The notes under the pieces are model-generated. The model saw nothing but the letters and a program-made list of their open reading frames with translations, had not been told where the DNA came from and did no database searches. Source: Henricia sp. BOLD:AAB3569 (lineage: Eukaryota > Echinodermata > Asteroidea > Spinulosida > Echinasteridae). Taken from it: 64,000 nt of DNA. The stretch lies in NCBI GenBank assembly GCA_037783545.1, contig JBBELK010000329.1, positions 5,222,501 through 5,286,500 of the forward strand, read 5' to 3'. Below are positions 12,301 through 27,300 of the stretch, piece after piece. The position numbers and the translations under genes were made by a program. Numbering within the stretch: the stretch's first letter is position 1; each line of letters opens with the position of its first letter.

Positions 12301-15300
12301 GGACAACGTTTTCGTGTATTGCCATAGAAATGCACGAAGGACTTGTACGCGAAAACGTCATTCTTTGCTCAATATTGGGACAAAATGGCGGCGCCCACAG
12401 TGCGACGCATCGCTAAAATTTCGATACTTTGTGAAGTTCTTGTGCGCTTTTTAGTAGGTAATATTTCTTTTTCTTTGCATTAAAATAATTTACGAGTTGT
12501 ACTTCTTGAGCACAAGGTCTTTTGTTTCTTTGGTACCCTTCTCCTTTAAGGTACTGATGCAACAATTGCCGTTTCCAAGCACACGCATGGTTAAGCACGC
12601 CGCAACCATGAAACAGCACTTAAGCCAAGTACGACTTGTCTGCTACAGTAAGCACGCCTTTTTTGCTAATGCTTAACCCAGTAGCACTCACTGATAACAA
12701 TAGACCGATGCAGTAAGCTCCGCCCATTTAGAAATTACCTACATGTAGCAACATGCCATACATGTAAGGCACGTGTGCAGTAGAGTCGCGTGGCCATACC
12801 GTGTGTCAGCGTCCGCGCCCTAGTCAGCGCGTATTGAAACACGCACACGCACACAGAAACTGTACGCTCGAAAGCAAAATGTGCACTTAAGTATCCGGTC
12901 GTGTGCGTGCACGTACAACACGCCTGCAATACGCGTAACGCGCGCGATCAAACAAAAACATCTTGACAAACATCTAGAACGCAGTGAATGCACAACATAG
13001 CAAAACGACAAGTTAATTTTGGTGAGTTTTTCCCGTTTACACAAAAACACATTTATGAAGGGATTAAAAGTAGGTTAGGATAGTCTTCTACAATCCGTTT
13101 TAAACCGGCTAGGGTCCTCTGCGCTGATAAAAATGATGTTTATGGTGTTTGTGCACAAAATTTTGAGGACTCGGGTAACCAAAATGGAGATCCACTTTTT
13201 GGTTACCTCAACCTGAGGCTGTGATTGGTCAATTCCAAAATGGGCGGAGCTTACTGGATCGGTCTATTACCGGTAGTGTGTCTTATTACTCCCTAGAGTT
13301 TTTTGGTACTGTTAAGTAACATTCTTTGTCAAGGTCAATAACCAGAATTATCCAATAGTAGCCACCCTTAATACTGAACACAAGATTTGAAAGAGGATGA
13401 GTCAAGCTATGAGTACATGCCTATCAATTGAGAGTGTGTTTGCAAGAACTCAAATTTCACTGAGCTGAACATGGCAGAAATGCAGGGCAGTTTTGGGCGC
13501 TTTGAGGACTAATGGCTCTGTGAAATAGACCTTTATTACGGTGCGGCCATCTTCCTTTTTCTCCTATTAAAATGATCGTAAACCAAAGCGAGGCTTACAG
13601 AAAAAAAATAGTTTGGTCACGTTTTGAAATTGTTCATTGTGTGCATCACAATGGCACAGGTGTTTTGTGATAAAGAGAGCGCTTCTTGGACAGCGATTCT
13701 CAACGGAAGATTACACGTGCTATCGTGCGGACGCACAGACGTATTGATCGTACCCGACACATACTATGGGAAACAAGACAAAGATGGACGCACCGTGATA
13801 AAGGTCTATGGGCCCCTGATGTTTGCATGTGCATAGAGAAATTGGTAGAGAAATTGAAAATTCTGTTACTACTCACTTTTTTTTATTTCATTAGCATCTT
13901 TCTTGATGGTGACTGTGTAGAAGCTTATTGGCCCATTCTTCATATCAGGCTCTTCCCATATTACCTCAAAGCTCTTCTTCAGCACATTTCTCTCAGCGGG
14001 TCGCAGCGGCTGAGACGGTTCTAGGAATAGGCATATTGTTGTAGTCAATAAACTATTTGCCTATTGATTGCTTTCCGTGACGTAGAACATCTGGGAATGT
14101 TTAGTGGTCAACAGTCACGCGTGTACATGTGCGCACCAATAGACGCACATGAACACGTGTAAAAAATACTCGCCAGCGTATTTTCATTCGAAGATGCCCC
14201 ACGCGCGCGCTGCGTTACGTTAAAATGTTTGAGCATGCACTCGGCTTGTAAAAACGAAAGTGCTTCTACTTGATCGCGATTTTTAGCCTGAAGAAATACG
14301 TTTATATCTTTATCGATACAACAGCCATGGCGTAACAACATAAAGCAAGGTCAAGCAACAGAGATAAGTGCAACCAATGCGCTTTTCTTGCTCGTTTTGC
14401 CGGTTATTTCTCGGGCCACGTGGGTCATGAAAAATGACAACCAAAATGGTGGATGGAAGGCGTTACGTCACCGGAAAGCAATCAATTGTGACATAACACT
14501 TAATCAATATGGAAATTAACATTGAACAAAAAACCAAAAATGTGCAATAATAAAACTGGGGCGGTATTCAATTCAATACTTAAGCCAAATACATAGGAAT
14601 TGTACTTAGTTTTTGGATGTAGCAAAGTTGTTTACTTCAAAAAAATACTTAAGGAAAAGTATTTTTCATAAATTTGAAAAGGCAGAGAACCACACTTTTT
14701 TTTGTACATCACATGCATACTGTAAACGGTTTAGACCAGGGGCCAATTTCATGGCGCTGCTAAGCACAAAAAATTGCTTAGCACAGGATTTCTTTGCCTT
14801 ATAAAATGGATTACAAGCCAAAAATATTCGCCAACTTGTGTTCTTCGCAAGAGTAGGAGAATACCTTTCAATGTATACACATCACTTACGATTTTGGCTG
14901 GGAATCCATTTTTGCAATATAAAGCAAACAAATCCTGTGCTAAGCAAATTTTTGTGCTTAGCAGCGCCATGAAATTGGCCCCAGGTTTTGTTTGGGTGCG
15001 CATGTAGCGTGTTTTGCACGAGAAAAACGCTCATGAGAAGGCGTGGTTTATGGTGCATCTCAAGCAGTATTTGATTGGCTGTTTAGGGAGTTCTGCACCT
15101 TGCATGAATATGTAACGTCACATTTTATCTTAGTATTTTACTTACTAAAGTAAAATTCCTAGGCATTTACATACGGGATAAGCCATTTTCTTAGCCAAGC
15201 TAAATACTAAGTAAAGTTTCTACTTAATTTAAGTACTGAATTGAATACCGCCCCTGGTTTCAAAATACGTTTTGATAAACTGTGGATTAGAAGAATAGTT

Positions 15301-18300
15301 AGCTAACATGAATTTTGGTGATAAAAACAATGTTGTGATTTATTCTGGTTTTTCTCTGAATAGAAACAAAAGCAAAGTTCTGAGAAAACCTGTAACAATA
15401 ACATCTCTGTAAAAATCAGGGCCTTTTAAAACTGTATAAAATTTGCAAGGGCAGTCAGGTTGGCACAGTGAATCTTTTCCGCCTCTGGCGTCCCAGGTTC
15501 GAATCCGGGGCGTGTATGTGGATTGGGTTTGCAGTCCCTACTTGACCGCGTGGGTTTTACCCCAGGAGATTTCTCTGGGGGTTTCCTCCCACTTCTAAAA
15601 CTGCATCTCCTTCTTCGTCATCTCAAGTTGATAATAAAGTATAGTTAAAGCTAAAACCATATAGTTTATGGCATAAAGGATCTTAGTTGCCGAAAATGCC
15701 ATAAAATTAACAACAACAACAAACAAATTTGCAAGATGTAAGACCTACCTGATTGATTAGTGCGCTGAGGGCCCCCAGGGAGAACGTTACTCAAGCCGAC
15801 TTTGTTTTCACACTGGACACTGACGTAATACTCCGTGTATGGTGTAAGGCCCGTTATGACGTGACTTGAACTCCCTGAAGCTTGAACTCCCTGACCAAAT
15901 TGCGTGTCCCTGTAATTTACCATACACGTAGGAGCCGGCAAATTGCCGTAAAAATCAATAGCCCATGAGACTTGCAGTTCGTCGAAACTCTTAGTGGTTA
16001 CAGTAATGCCTTTAATTATCGGAGCCTCTGAAATAAATAAAACAAAACAACCAGTTTGTTGTAAGAGATTACATGAAACTGACGTTTAAAATTCTCGCGG
16101 TCGCACATCCTGGTACTTTTTTGACCCGGTGTCATACCAGGTATGCCTTGTATACGGGCATAGGACCGTGAAAACAAAATCATTAGTGCTTAGATATGTG
16201 TAGTTGTTGCTTTAAGACAACGGCTTTGTTCCTTCGCTTGTTACCGTGGTCACACGTGTATTTTCGCCTCAGTCCTACCGGATGTTACATGGCACCGACC
16301 ATGAGAATAGCATAATCTAGTGACGATTTTTTTTGTAAAGTTGAGGATTTTGTTTTTTGGAAAGTTGAACAAGGCAATAAAGGCATAGGTGGCCGGTCTT
16401 TAAAAGCTATTTATTCATAAAGACCGCCTAGAAACCTGGATGTTGATAATTGCCACGGTAAAGGGGGCATTTTGGCAACACAGACCATATTTTATAGAAA
16501 ATACGCAGGGTTTTAAAAGGGCATGTTCTCACACTATTTGTAACCCTTTTTGGACCTAAGTTATCTCTTCAGAACAACTGAAACTTATTTCTTTTATTTT
16601 TAGACCAGACAAAGGTATTTCCTCGAAAATATGGTCTGTGTTGCCAAAATGCCCCCTTTACTGTGGAAAGACACATACTATTTTGAATAAATCAGTAAAA
16701 TCCCAGGAAATCTTTAAATGTTAACTTTGCCTTTTACCATTTTGTGTACTTATGTATTGTTTTGTGTACGGTACAATTTCTTACTACGCACGTCACATTC
16801 ATTCAAAGTGGTGTGTTTGTCAGGTTGTTTTTGCCAATTTGTATCACATTCCATCCAATTTACTTTTCATACGGGTGTTTTTGTGTGCATGCACGTTTTT
16901 TCCACGGATGAACACAAATTTCGAACTTTAAATTGTTAAGAGGGTATCTGATTTTCAATGATAATAATAATAGACCTTTATCACGGCGAGTCCATCTTTG
17001 TCTTGTTGCCCATAGGACGTGTCGGGCACGATCAGTGCATCTGCGCGATAGCGCATGTAATCTCTAGTTGAGAATCACTGTCCGCACTGCGCGTTCTCTT
17101 GATCGCGCAACGCCTGTGCCATTGTGATGCACACAATGAACAATTTCAAAACAGGACCAAACTATTTTTCTGCAAGCCTCGCTTTGGTTACGTTCATTTT
17201 AATAGGAGAAAAGGGAAGATGGCCGCACCGTGATAAAGCTCTATAATGATGGAGTTTTATATAGCACACATATGCACCACGCAAGGTGCTGATAAAATTT
17301 ATCATCATTCACTACCCTCACAGGTACCCATTTACTCCCGAGTGGAGAGAGGCAATTCAAAGCAAAGTGCCTTGCCCAAGGGCACACGCACCGCATGCAA
17401 GCTGGACTCGACCCCACAACCTTAGATTTTAACCAAGGTCTTGAGTACAAGCCACTAGACCGCTCGGCCGTGGCAATTTTCTAAAAAAACCTCACCAATG
17501 ACGATAATTTCAACTTCCTTCATCTCTTTAGTAACTCTGCAGATGTATGTGCCATTGTCCGTTTCTGGATTCAAATTGCTGACTCTGAGGGTACTCGTCT
17601 GCTCAAATTCTTTGCCCGATCGCGTTATGCTGTGCTTGGTGTTATTCTGAATTGGCGTGTCTTCATCAGATCCCAAGTACCAAGTGATGTTTGCGCCTGC
17701 TTCAGCGTATACGGTACAGTTAACCTCGACTGTGCTGTTAACTCTCCCCTCTACGGGAGGCGACACGGATATGATGTTACCCTGAACTGCAAGATTAAAA
17801 ATAATTAATGATAGATTACATGATTGGAAAACTGTTGCAAACGGCGTTATCTCCGTGTGTGATTGAGGATGTGTATGATCAAAACCATCTTCCTTTCGCA
17901 AGGGTCTTTGCTGCACACCGAGTTTCCCAAAACCCTTGCTGAAACGAGTTGAGCTAAGCTGTATTTTAGGGCCTTGGGCTGTTCGACCAATGAGAGACAA
18001 GGGATTTTTTTGACCTGGCACTTTTGACCCTTTAATAAAGCCGTTTCGAACAATCATCTCGGGCATTGTATCTCACGACATCGTAGCCGCTATTACCACA
18101 ATTTGTATGGGGGGAGATCTTTTTATGTACAAACATCATTTTATTTTGCACGCAGTATACATGTTCGTAACTGAAGGAAGACTTACTATATTTTACTAAA
18201 AGCTAAACGCAGTTCATCTGAATAAAGATAGGCCTATTAAAAACATCTTTACAGTGACTGTTCATTTAAACATTAGACCCCACCCCCTAGTAAAAGTGGA

Positions 18301-21300
18301 CGCTACCACTAAACGGAGCGAGGCGCGTGATTGGCTCTTGCTGTTGGCAACAGCGTCCGTAGCTATGATGCAATTTTGAATGTCGCGCTACGTGTTACGT
18401 GCATGTGCGCTTTAGTATATCGGCACCGCGATGACCGAGCAACATGCGCGGCGCGTGATTGGTCAGTTGCGATCACTGTTACTTGCTAACCAATATTCAT
18501 ATACTCTCCAACAAAAGAAACTGTGCATGATAAAAATCGCTGTATTTTTTCAGCCATGGCAGATAACTCGCTGGAATAAACTGTTAATGAAAGTCCATGA
18601 AATCTTTCAAATGGTTAACCGAACTTGAAATGTACAAAATGTGTTCTTCGTGTTCTCAGAGGTTGCTGAAAACTGACTTGCCAATATTGAAGTCACAAAG
18701 TCAGTATCGAGTGTGTCCCCCCTTGTGCATTAATCACTGCTGTGCATCTTCGCCTCATGGAGCCAATGACACGCGCATGAAACAGAATATTGACTTTTGG
18801 GTAGTACTTTTATACGGCTTGCTAACGAGACCTGAACTTTATGGAATTCTGTTACATAACAACCTGTAGGACCCCTGTTGTGAAATCAACATGCCTAAGT
18901 CCTGCACTATGCCTTGAGCAGGTTTTGAGTGCATAACCTTTTTTCTAATAATGTCAGAGAATATTGTCTGTGAATTTGGTGTTTATTTTCCACCTTCTTG
19001 AAAAAATACAGCAATTTTTACCATGCACAGTTTCTTTTGTTGGAGAGTATATATTCCTCAATACAGCCTACATGTAGCTCAACTCGTTTCAGCAAGGGTT
19101 TTAGGAAACTCGGTGTGCAGCAAAGACCCTTGCGAAAGGAAGATGGATCAAAACCGACTTGTGTATAAGTCAGCTCAGTTTTTAATCTACGTTCCGAGAA
19201 AACAATGAAAAACTGTGTCAATACATTTTGTTTAATGTTCCCTTTGCAGATTTCTTCAGACTTATGAGATGCTTAGCAAATGTTTTTATTTTTATTTTTT
19301 TAATTTTATTATAGGTAAAGAGAATATATGGAGGGCTTTTACAAGTACATGTGTAGCCTATCTGGTTTGTATTACACAAAGTGTAAGGGTAGCATTGCTA
19401 ACCCGTATCACTTTGCTAAACACACAAGAACTGATTATACTCACTCAGTACAACTAGCTTGAATGTTCCACTTTTAGGCATCATTCCCTTTGCTGTTGCC
19501 CTGCAGGTGTACAAACCATCATTGTTTTTCGTCACGTCGTTTAATATCCACTCGTACAGGCCCTCGCGAATCTTCTTCATTTCATATTCAGCCTCATTTA
19601 TGTCGGTGATGGTAACAGGACCGGAGAGGTCTCTTGAATGCAGATTGATGTAGCATCTCCATGTCACGTTGTCCAGCCCAGACTGATCAAGAACAGGGTT
19701 TGGATCAGGAACAAGTGTGGGATCAAGCTTGTCTGTAAAAATGCAACAGCAATGTAACAAATTTCTTAGCATTTTTTCTAGAAAAGCAATTAAGTGTTTA
19801 GAAAATGTAATTATGACATGACAAAAGGCAGCCTCCAGTTGTGCATGCAGTTACATAATTATTTAAAGGAGAATTATATCCAAGAAACAAAACGCATTGT
19901 GCTGAACAAGTGCAACTCCTACATTATTGTCATACAAAGAAAGAAAAAATATTACCCACTGAAAAGGAGATGTGAACTTCACCAAAAATGGTAATTGAAG
20001 ATACATGTATGCATCGCAGTATGGGTGCTGCCATTTTGTTCGAATACTGGGCAAAGAATGTTACTTCTTTGTGTATTGCTTTTTTGTGTATTGCCACTTT
20101 TCAGTGGGTAAAATTTCTTGTTCTTTGTTTAATAATAGTAACAAACACAACATCTGGGGCACGTTCAATAGCGCAATTCGTATGCATACCGACAATACCT
20201 TCAACGGTGAAGGTATATGAAAACACCCAATACCGGCGTATGCATTGCGCTATTGAACGCACCCCTGGTATGGTACCTGATCACCATTGAAATGAAACAA
20301 CCAAACTTAGGATGAGAGAAAAATTTTGAAAGGAATGATGACGTCAACCATGCAACGATTGCATGGATGACGTCAAGATTGATGCCTTGTTTCCCGACTC
20401 CCACATGCCGTGAAGTATGTAAAAATCTGTTGTGTCCTGACTCACGCCCTCTCAAGTCTGAGCGCCGAACTGCAAAAGATGGCGACTTACATGAAGCGTA
20501 CACAGTTAGGCAACCCTTTGCAAGTGTTGTCTCTTCCTTTAACCATGCCCCTCACTGCAGTCAATATGTGTATACTATCCACCCACCCATATATGTATAC
20601 TAGAGGCTTCATAGAAAGTCAGTGTGTATGCAAATCTTACCTTTGTCACATTCTTTGCCGGGAAATTCGAGATTACAGGTACACGTGCCATTTACAATGT
20701 TACATGTGACATCATTCTCTTCACTTGCTTTATCCACGCAAGAGCAGATTTCACTACAGTTTAATCCATAGTTCACAAGTGGGGTGCACACTGCAGATAA
20801 ACAGAAAATGCAAAATGCAACTAGAGGTTTCAACATTTTACTGAAAGATTGAGGGAATAAACATGTGGTTGGCCGATAGCGCACATGGGCACAAAACCTG
20901 GTTCAAGCCAAAAACCATAAGGGAAGAACACAAATCTAACCGCCGGTACCGACAGCGGTACCGACATTTTCTTTAGCGATTCCGCCTGCAAGAAGGGAGG
21001 AAGATTGTGGTTTCTCCCTTCGTGCAGGCGGTACCGCTACAAAAACCTGCTGTCGGTACCGACAGTTCAAGATTTGTGTGTCTTCCCTTATGTTGAGTCC
21101 AAGCTCCAAAATGAATTCCCATTTTAGGCCTTTTCACATAATTTGGTTAAATCCCTGAATGTTTTCAAAAGTAAATTTTGTACTTTGGAATTCTTTGAAT
21201 GCGACGTTTGCATAATGGCCGACACCCCAGATTCTTGATTTGCAAAGATCGCTATTTTAAGGACTCGGGTCACCAAAAAACGTTTTGGTTACCTCAACCC

Positions 21301-24300
21301 GAGGCTGTGATTGGTCAATTCCAAAATGGGCGGAGCTTACTGGATCGGTCTATTAGTACAGTGACTAACAGGTTGTTTACTCACCAATTACAGTAAGATC
21401 ATATGTTTTACTGTTACGATTTATCATATTATCAGCAGTACCCCTAGGTTGTACAGCTACACGACATACGTACGGCCCCGAGTCCGTTGGATGTACATCA
21501 GTCAGGGTGTATTTCCACGCTCCTAGTTGATTTGCAACCTGTGTCATTGCGTGTTCCGTATTCTAGTTTATGCCTCATACTTTACTCAGTAACATAATAC
21601 AAACTACCTAAACCAGACTACTGGGTGTTGTAGGCTTAGTCAAGGTTGTTACTTTTTTGTTATGATTTAAATTAATAAAAATGACAGTTTGTCTGAAAAT
21701 TGTTTTAAACACAAGAATAAGTGAAGCACTCATTAATATTAAAGGGACACACCGGCTTACTGTTTACATAATGTAGCGATCTAGCATCATTGACAATAAT
21801 TTTTTGATGGTCGTTGTGAAAAGAAAAAAAATCAAATTGTCAAGTAATTAAATAGAAATGTTTAAATTAACAAAAGAAACAAATGTTGGGCTATATGCTT
21901 TACCAGCAATCGCGATGTATTATGTATAATGTGTTTGTAAATAAAGGTGGCATTCGATATGGGTTGCAGGGTGCGAAATTAAGAAAATAAGCAGGTTGCC
22001 CTCGGGCAACGTCGGCCAAAGACCGAGGTTGCCTGATAGTTAGTTGAAGTTGCCCGAATTTCTTTCATTTTATTTACTGTATTTTTGCTACACCAAAATT
22101 GATTAAAATTTTCAATGATTTGGATTTGTCAAAATAAAGGCTTATTTATTACCACTTACCGAAAAGTGTCATACATGTATTAATGTGTCACTATATCATA
22201 CTCATAAATTCGGTCAGTCGGTCTGTGGACATAAAGCAAAGTGATTTGTAGCACCGGCAGCCGATTTCACGAAAAAGTGCGCAGCCTGCGCAACTTTTGA
22301 AAAATGGCGCAAGCCCCATAGCTTGCGTGTTATCATCGCTAAATTGTTGCGCGACTTACGCAATAAAACGTTGCGCAAGTGGGCTTACGCAACTGCGTAA
22401 GTTTCGTGAAATCGGCTGCGGGGCCGCGCGGTCGAGTTGGTTCACGATCGAGTTGGCAAACGGTCATGATGTCAGTACTACAAGTCGTTTCTTGCCATGC
22501 CACAAAATAATAGCGGGTACCAGGCCAAGTTCGAGCGTAACAGTAAAACGCGGATGTCATTGGATGCTTTGGTGTCATTTATTTCCCGAGCGTAAACCAA
22601 ACGAATGCTTAAGCCGTATCCCAAATAATTGCCGTTACTTATCCGGCTGCTCGGTTTTCTATAGGTTTGTGCGCACAGCCGTTGCCGCACCACCGTTCCC
22701 ATTGTAGCCACTACCTGTGTGGCTGCTTGGTTTTCCATAAGCGTGTGTTTAATTGCAGCCACAGCTAATGATTCGGACACTTCAAAAATTCATGGGCGCA
22801 CGCACAAGGCATGGTTCGCTCATTCTACCGTATCACCCTTGTCCCCACGTGGTAAGGCGCGCTGGGAATGAGGCATGGTCGATCAGGCGTCTGGTGTCAC
22901 TGGCAGCACTCTGAGTTTATGTTATCGGGGATTTGAGCACCATGCTCGCACTGAAAACATACTACACAGAAGTTTAACGAAAAGAAGAACACGCAACGGC
23001 ATTGCCGCGACGGTGATTTAAATGAAAGGACACAAAACAACTAGTTTCTGGCAGGTAGAAATTTAGCCATTTTAATCATGTTAATTTTGATAAGGTTGCC
23101 CGGTGGGCAACTACGCTTAAAACAATTGGTTGCCCGGATGAATTTTTGGGTGTCGCGGGCAATCGGGCAACCGTTAATTTCGCACCCTGGGTTGACACGT
23201 GTTTAACCTTGTTTCCTTGTTATCCCTGACTCATCACACCTTGCATGATCCATCAGGTCAGCACTGACTCGAGGAAGCAACTTGAACGCAACTTTTTGGT
23301 GTCTTTAGCGCCCTCAATAGGCCTATGCTGTTTTTTTCTTCGGATATTATTTATCACCGCAAAGCGAAGATGCGAAAATCTGAGAGATTCTCTCATCTAT
23401 ATTAACACCCAGAAACCCTTCTTATGAAATCTGTTGGCAGATTTTTGTACAAATTGGAAAATACGGTATGTACATAGTGTTCGTAGGACAAATTTGGTGG
23501 TTTCTTTTCAGAAAGACCATCAGAATCATGTATGGGTCTATTTCAACCTCAAAATAGCCCAACAAAGCCAGTACATGTATGTCCCTTTAAGTGAAGCACT
23601 CGTGGTGGCTAAAATATACCGAGATAGTTTGTATTCCAAATACTTTTAAAATAAGTGGAGTTTGTTTTCTTACTTTGGCACATTATCCCGTTTCCAGAAA
23701 AACCATCGTTGCAAACACAGTTGAAACTGCCGATAGTGTTCATGCATGTCGCATCATTGTGGCAATTATCAGTCCCCTTGGTACACTCATTAACATCTGC
23801 AAAACAAAAATCAATTACACAGAACAGATTACTGTAAGTGTCTCATGCAGGGTTGTAGTCAAGTCCATCACAAGCCCCAGGGGTGGATTGCAATAAAGAA
23901 AGTTAGGACTCCTAACCCCTGGGACGTCCTAACTCTGACATCACTAAGACATCATAGATGATTTTGTCTTGCAATACAAATTGTTGTACCCTAACTTGTG
24001 TCCTAGGACACATAAAATTTAAGACACCTAATATGTGTCGTGAGTTATGTCTTTAGAAAATTGTTTTATTTTTCCTGCTCAATTCCAAGAAAAAGAGTCT
24101 TGTGACTAGGATCAAACGATAGTTTTTGATAGTTTGTCTGTCCTACACTCAGTGAAAGGTAATTACTTTTCAAGCTCGGCCTATGTTAATTACGAAAGTT
24201 TTCTCAATGTTTTTCACGCCACTACCATGCAAAATCTGTTTGACCAATAGGAAACGAGGTCAAAGGTCAAGGCATGTGCGCATCTTAAAGACCTTTGTTA

Positions 24301-27300
24301 GCAATCGTTTATGGCGAAGGAATCAAGATCGTAGGTCAAACGGTTGATTTATTATTGATTCTTTTAATATTTAATTTATTAAACTTTTTTTATGCCCCTT
24401 TAATCTGACACGTGATGACGTCATCATGACATCATTAGTACTGTGCAATAATTCACATAGTGACCAATGTCCATGTGAAGTTTGAAGTCAATCATGAATG
24501 TGCAAGTGCCCGAAGTAGCGTCTGAAAAAAGTGGAAGAAGGAAAAGTAAAATTAAAAAATTTAAAAAAATATCGTAACGAAAACAAAGGCTGTTCCCGCC
24601 CGTGTCGGAACATCCAACAAACAATTTTAAAACAATAAAAATCGTAACGAAAACAAAGGCTGTTCCCGCCCGTGTCGGAACAGCCAAAAATATTTTAAAA
24701 ATCGTAACGAAAACAAAAGGCTGTTCCACCCGTGTCGGAACAGCCAATAAAAAAAATAAAATAAAATCGTAACGAAAACAAAGGCTGTTCCCGCCCGTGT
24801 CAGAACAGCCAATTATGTTAACTCAAAGAACAAGAAATATTACCCACTGAAAAGCTAATTTTAGCAATGCGTCTCAATATGGGCGCTGCCATTTTGTATT
24901 GCCATATGAATGCACAAAGGATTTGTATGCAAAGACACCCTCTGATTCACAACAAACCAAAACATGCCCAGCATTATGCGTATACATTATGTTTTACATA
25001 AATTTGGTTTAGGAATGAGGTCGCATACCAAATTGTCCTTGAATTTTGTGACCTTTGGCAAATTTATGTGAAACAGGATGCGCGCGCATAATGACGAACA
25101 ATTTTCAACAGAGGGCGCTTTAGATATAAACAAAGAGCACATTGTCTATAGCTGGACTGGTGATTGTATTATAACTGGACTTGACAAACTCGATCTCAAC
25201 CTAGATTGCAAGATTAATGTACACGTGTATAATAAAGCTACATGTACATATATCAATCTGAACGAAAATGCTTGTATTATACCGTTACACTGAACGCCAC
25301 TTTCTTCAAAGCCACTCTTGCACTCGCATTCGAATCCGCCATCTTTATTTCTGCAAATTGCATTTACATGACATCTGTTTGGATCCTCTTGGCACTCATC
25401 CACGTCTGTTCAGAGTAAAAATTAAAACAGGCCAAAATGTAAAATTATTACCTCTTCAAAATCAACACACAATGGGAGATTGTCACTTCACAGAATGTAC
25501 ACCAACTCGTTTGAACTACTTCATATTGAAAATGCGTGTCCAAGGCTACACAATTCAGGGTTTCACGATTCTTGAATGGCAAGGTCACAGGTTTCAATAT
25601 AGCAGTCCCATTTAACACCACATGAGTTGACCCCAGTCAGAGTTATAACACATCATTGACTCAAGTCATTTTGGAGTGTGGTCTAGTGGGTATACAGCCG
25701 TGCTCTTGATTGAAGGGTTATGGGTTCGAGCCCCACTTGTGCCAACATGTTTGTGTCCGTGGACAAGACACTTAATCTCAACTGCCTCGTCAACCCAAGC
25801 GATATTTGGGGAGCTGTTAGGGAGAATGCCACAATTTAACTGCTGATAGGATTGTGCGCCTTGGCCAGGTAGCCACCTAGTTAAAGTGAAATGGTTCTGG
25901 TGATTCCCTGATGGCAGCGATAATATTAATGGCAACAGCACCAGGAGTACCCTAGGGTAGGCATGTGAGCTATACAAGTGTCCACCATTACATTACATTG
26001 TGCCACAATAAAAACAACGATACACAGTGATAAAATTATCAAAATCAATGTACATCCCCATACAAAATTAGGCAGGGATTTTGATGACTGAATGTCAGAT
26101 TTTGATGAGCTCAGAAAGTTAAATACACCTACCTTGTACAACGAGATTATACACCTGCATGTCTTCAAGACTCTGGACACCAACTATAGGATTTGCTTTT
26201 ACACCACAAGAGTACTGTCCCGAGTCTGTTGGATGTACATTCATCAAGACGTATTCCCACACCCCTCCTTGGACATTGGACATTTCATCTGGAACGCCAG
26301 CAGGCATACGGGTGATTGTGACCAATGATATTTCACTTTCAGCCAAGTTGACAAAGCATCTCATGGTAACATCGTTCTGGTTTTCATCATCACGAACCAC
26401 CATGCCACCGCTTAACGGTTCAAATGAGATGATGTTAATCAATGCTGGAATAAAAATCACAGAACACAAAAGAAGGTTGTTATATTCCCAAAGCACAGTA
26501 AACCTTAGTCTCATTTAAGTCATATTTTCACTTACCTTGAACAAGATCATTTGGAACATTTGTTTTGTTATTTTTTCCTTATCAAAAATCCTCACTTAAA
26601 AGACGCAGGCTAGTCAATGCGCGACAGACAAATTCGTGCCACGAATTTTACCGCGCTCCATACCCTGCCATGGAAGCCACTCTTACTGTCCCAGAGGGTG
26701 TAGGGCCATGGTGCAGGCTAATAGCCTCGTCCATTCTGCAAATAGGGTGTGTATCTTTTCAAAAATTTTCAAAAAAAAAAATTCAAATATATCACAGAAA
26801 CGCACCCTTTGTAAATTCATGACATTTAGTTTCAGTCATATTCACATTATATTACAGATATGGTCACATTTGCTTCAAGAAGGTGTCATATAGATGGTTG
26901 AATTGACCGTATATGGGAACTCTTTGGTACAAATGACATAAAACAACACACACAACTAAGAGCGCCTAGCAACGCGTAAACAAACTGTGGCTAGCTCGCA
27001 TAAATAATGAGCCTCCACCCTCTGGGATTGTAAGAGCAGCTGCCCTACTCAGGCAAGGTATGGAGCGCGGTGAAATTCATGGCACGAATTTGTTCGTGGT
27101 GTATTGACGAGCCTGCATCTTTAAGTCGAATGAATTTTCTCTTTTGTTAGACAAATCAACCTGGAACACTTGATAAAATCCTGTGTTTTACTATAATTCA
27201 GAATTGCTAATCGGCAGCCAAGTCAACTCTGTGCATCAAATCAGCTCTGACAAGAAAGTAAAGACTAAAAAGAACACTCTCCCAAAAATTCTGAAAATTC

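Noticed and set aside
17787..18066. Extension of the Ig6 open frame to a 203-residue protein
   Set aside because: A clear acceptor (ttgcag) at 17787-17788 and phase continuity end the exon; the upstream part repeats 19078-19215 in inverse and is transposon-like.
18597..18869. 90-codon frame with RVCPPLCINHCC as a gene
   Set aside because: Lies between terminal repeats of the 18499-19050 element; probably a transposon remnant, no domain I can name.
24571..24812. CRISPR-like array
   Set aside because: Eukaryotic intron, four units only, A-rich low-complexity spacers, no cas genes.
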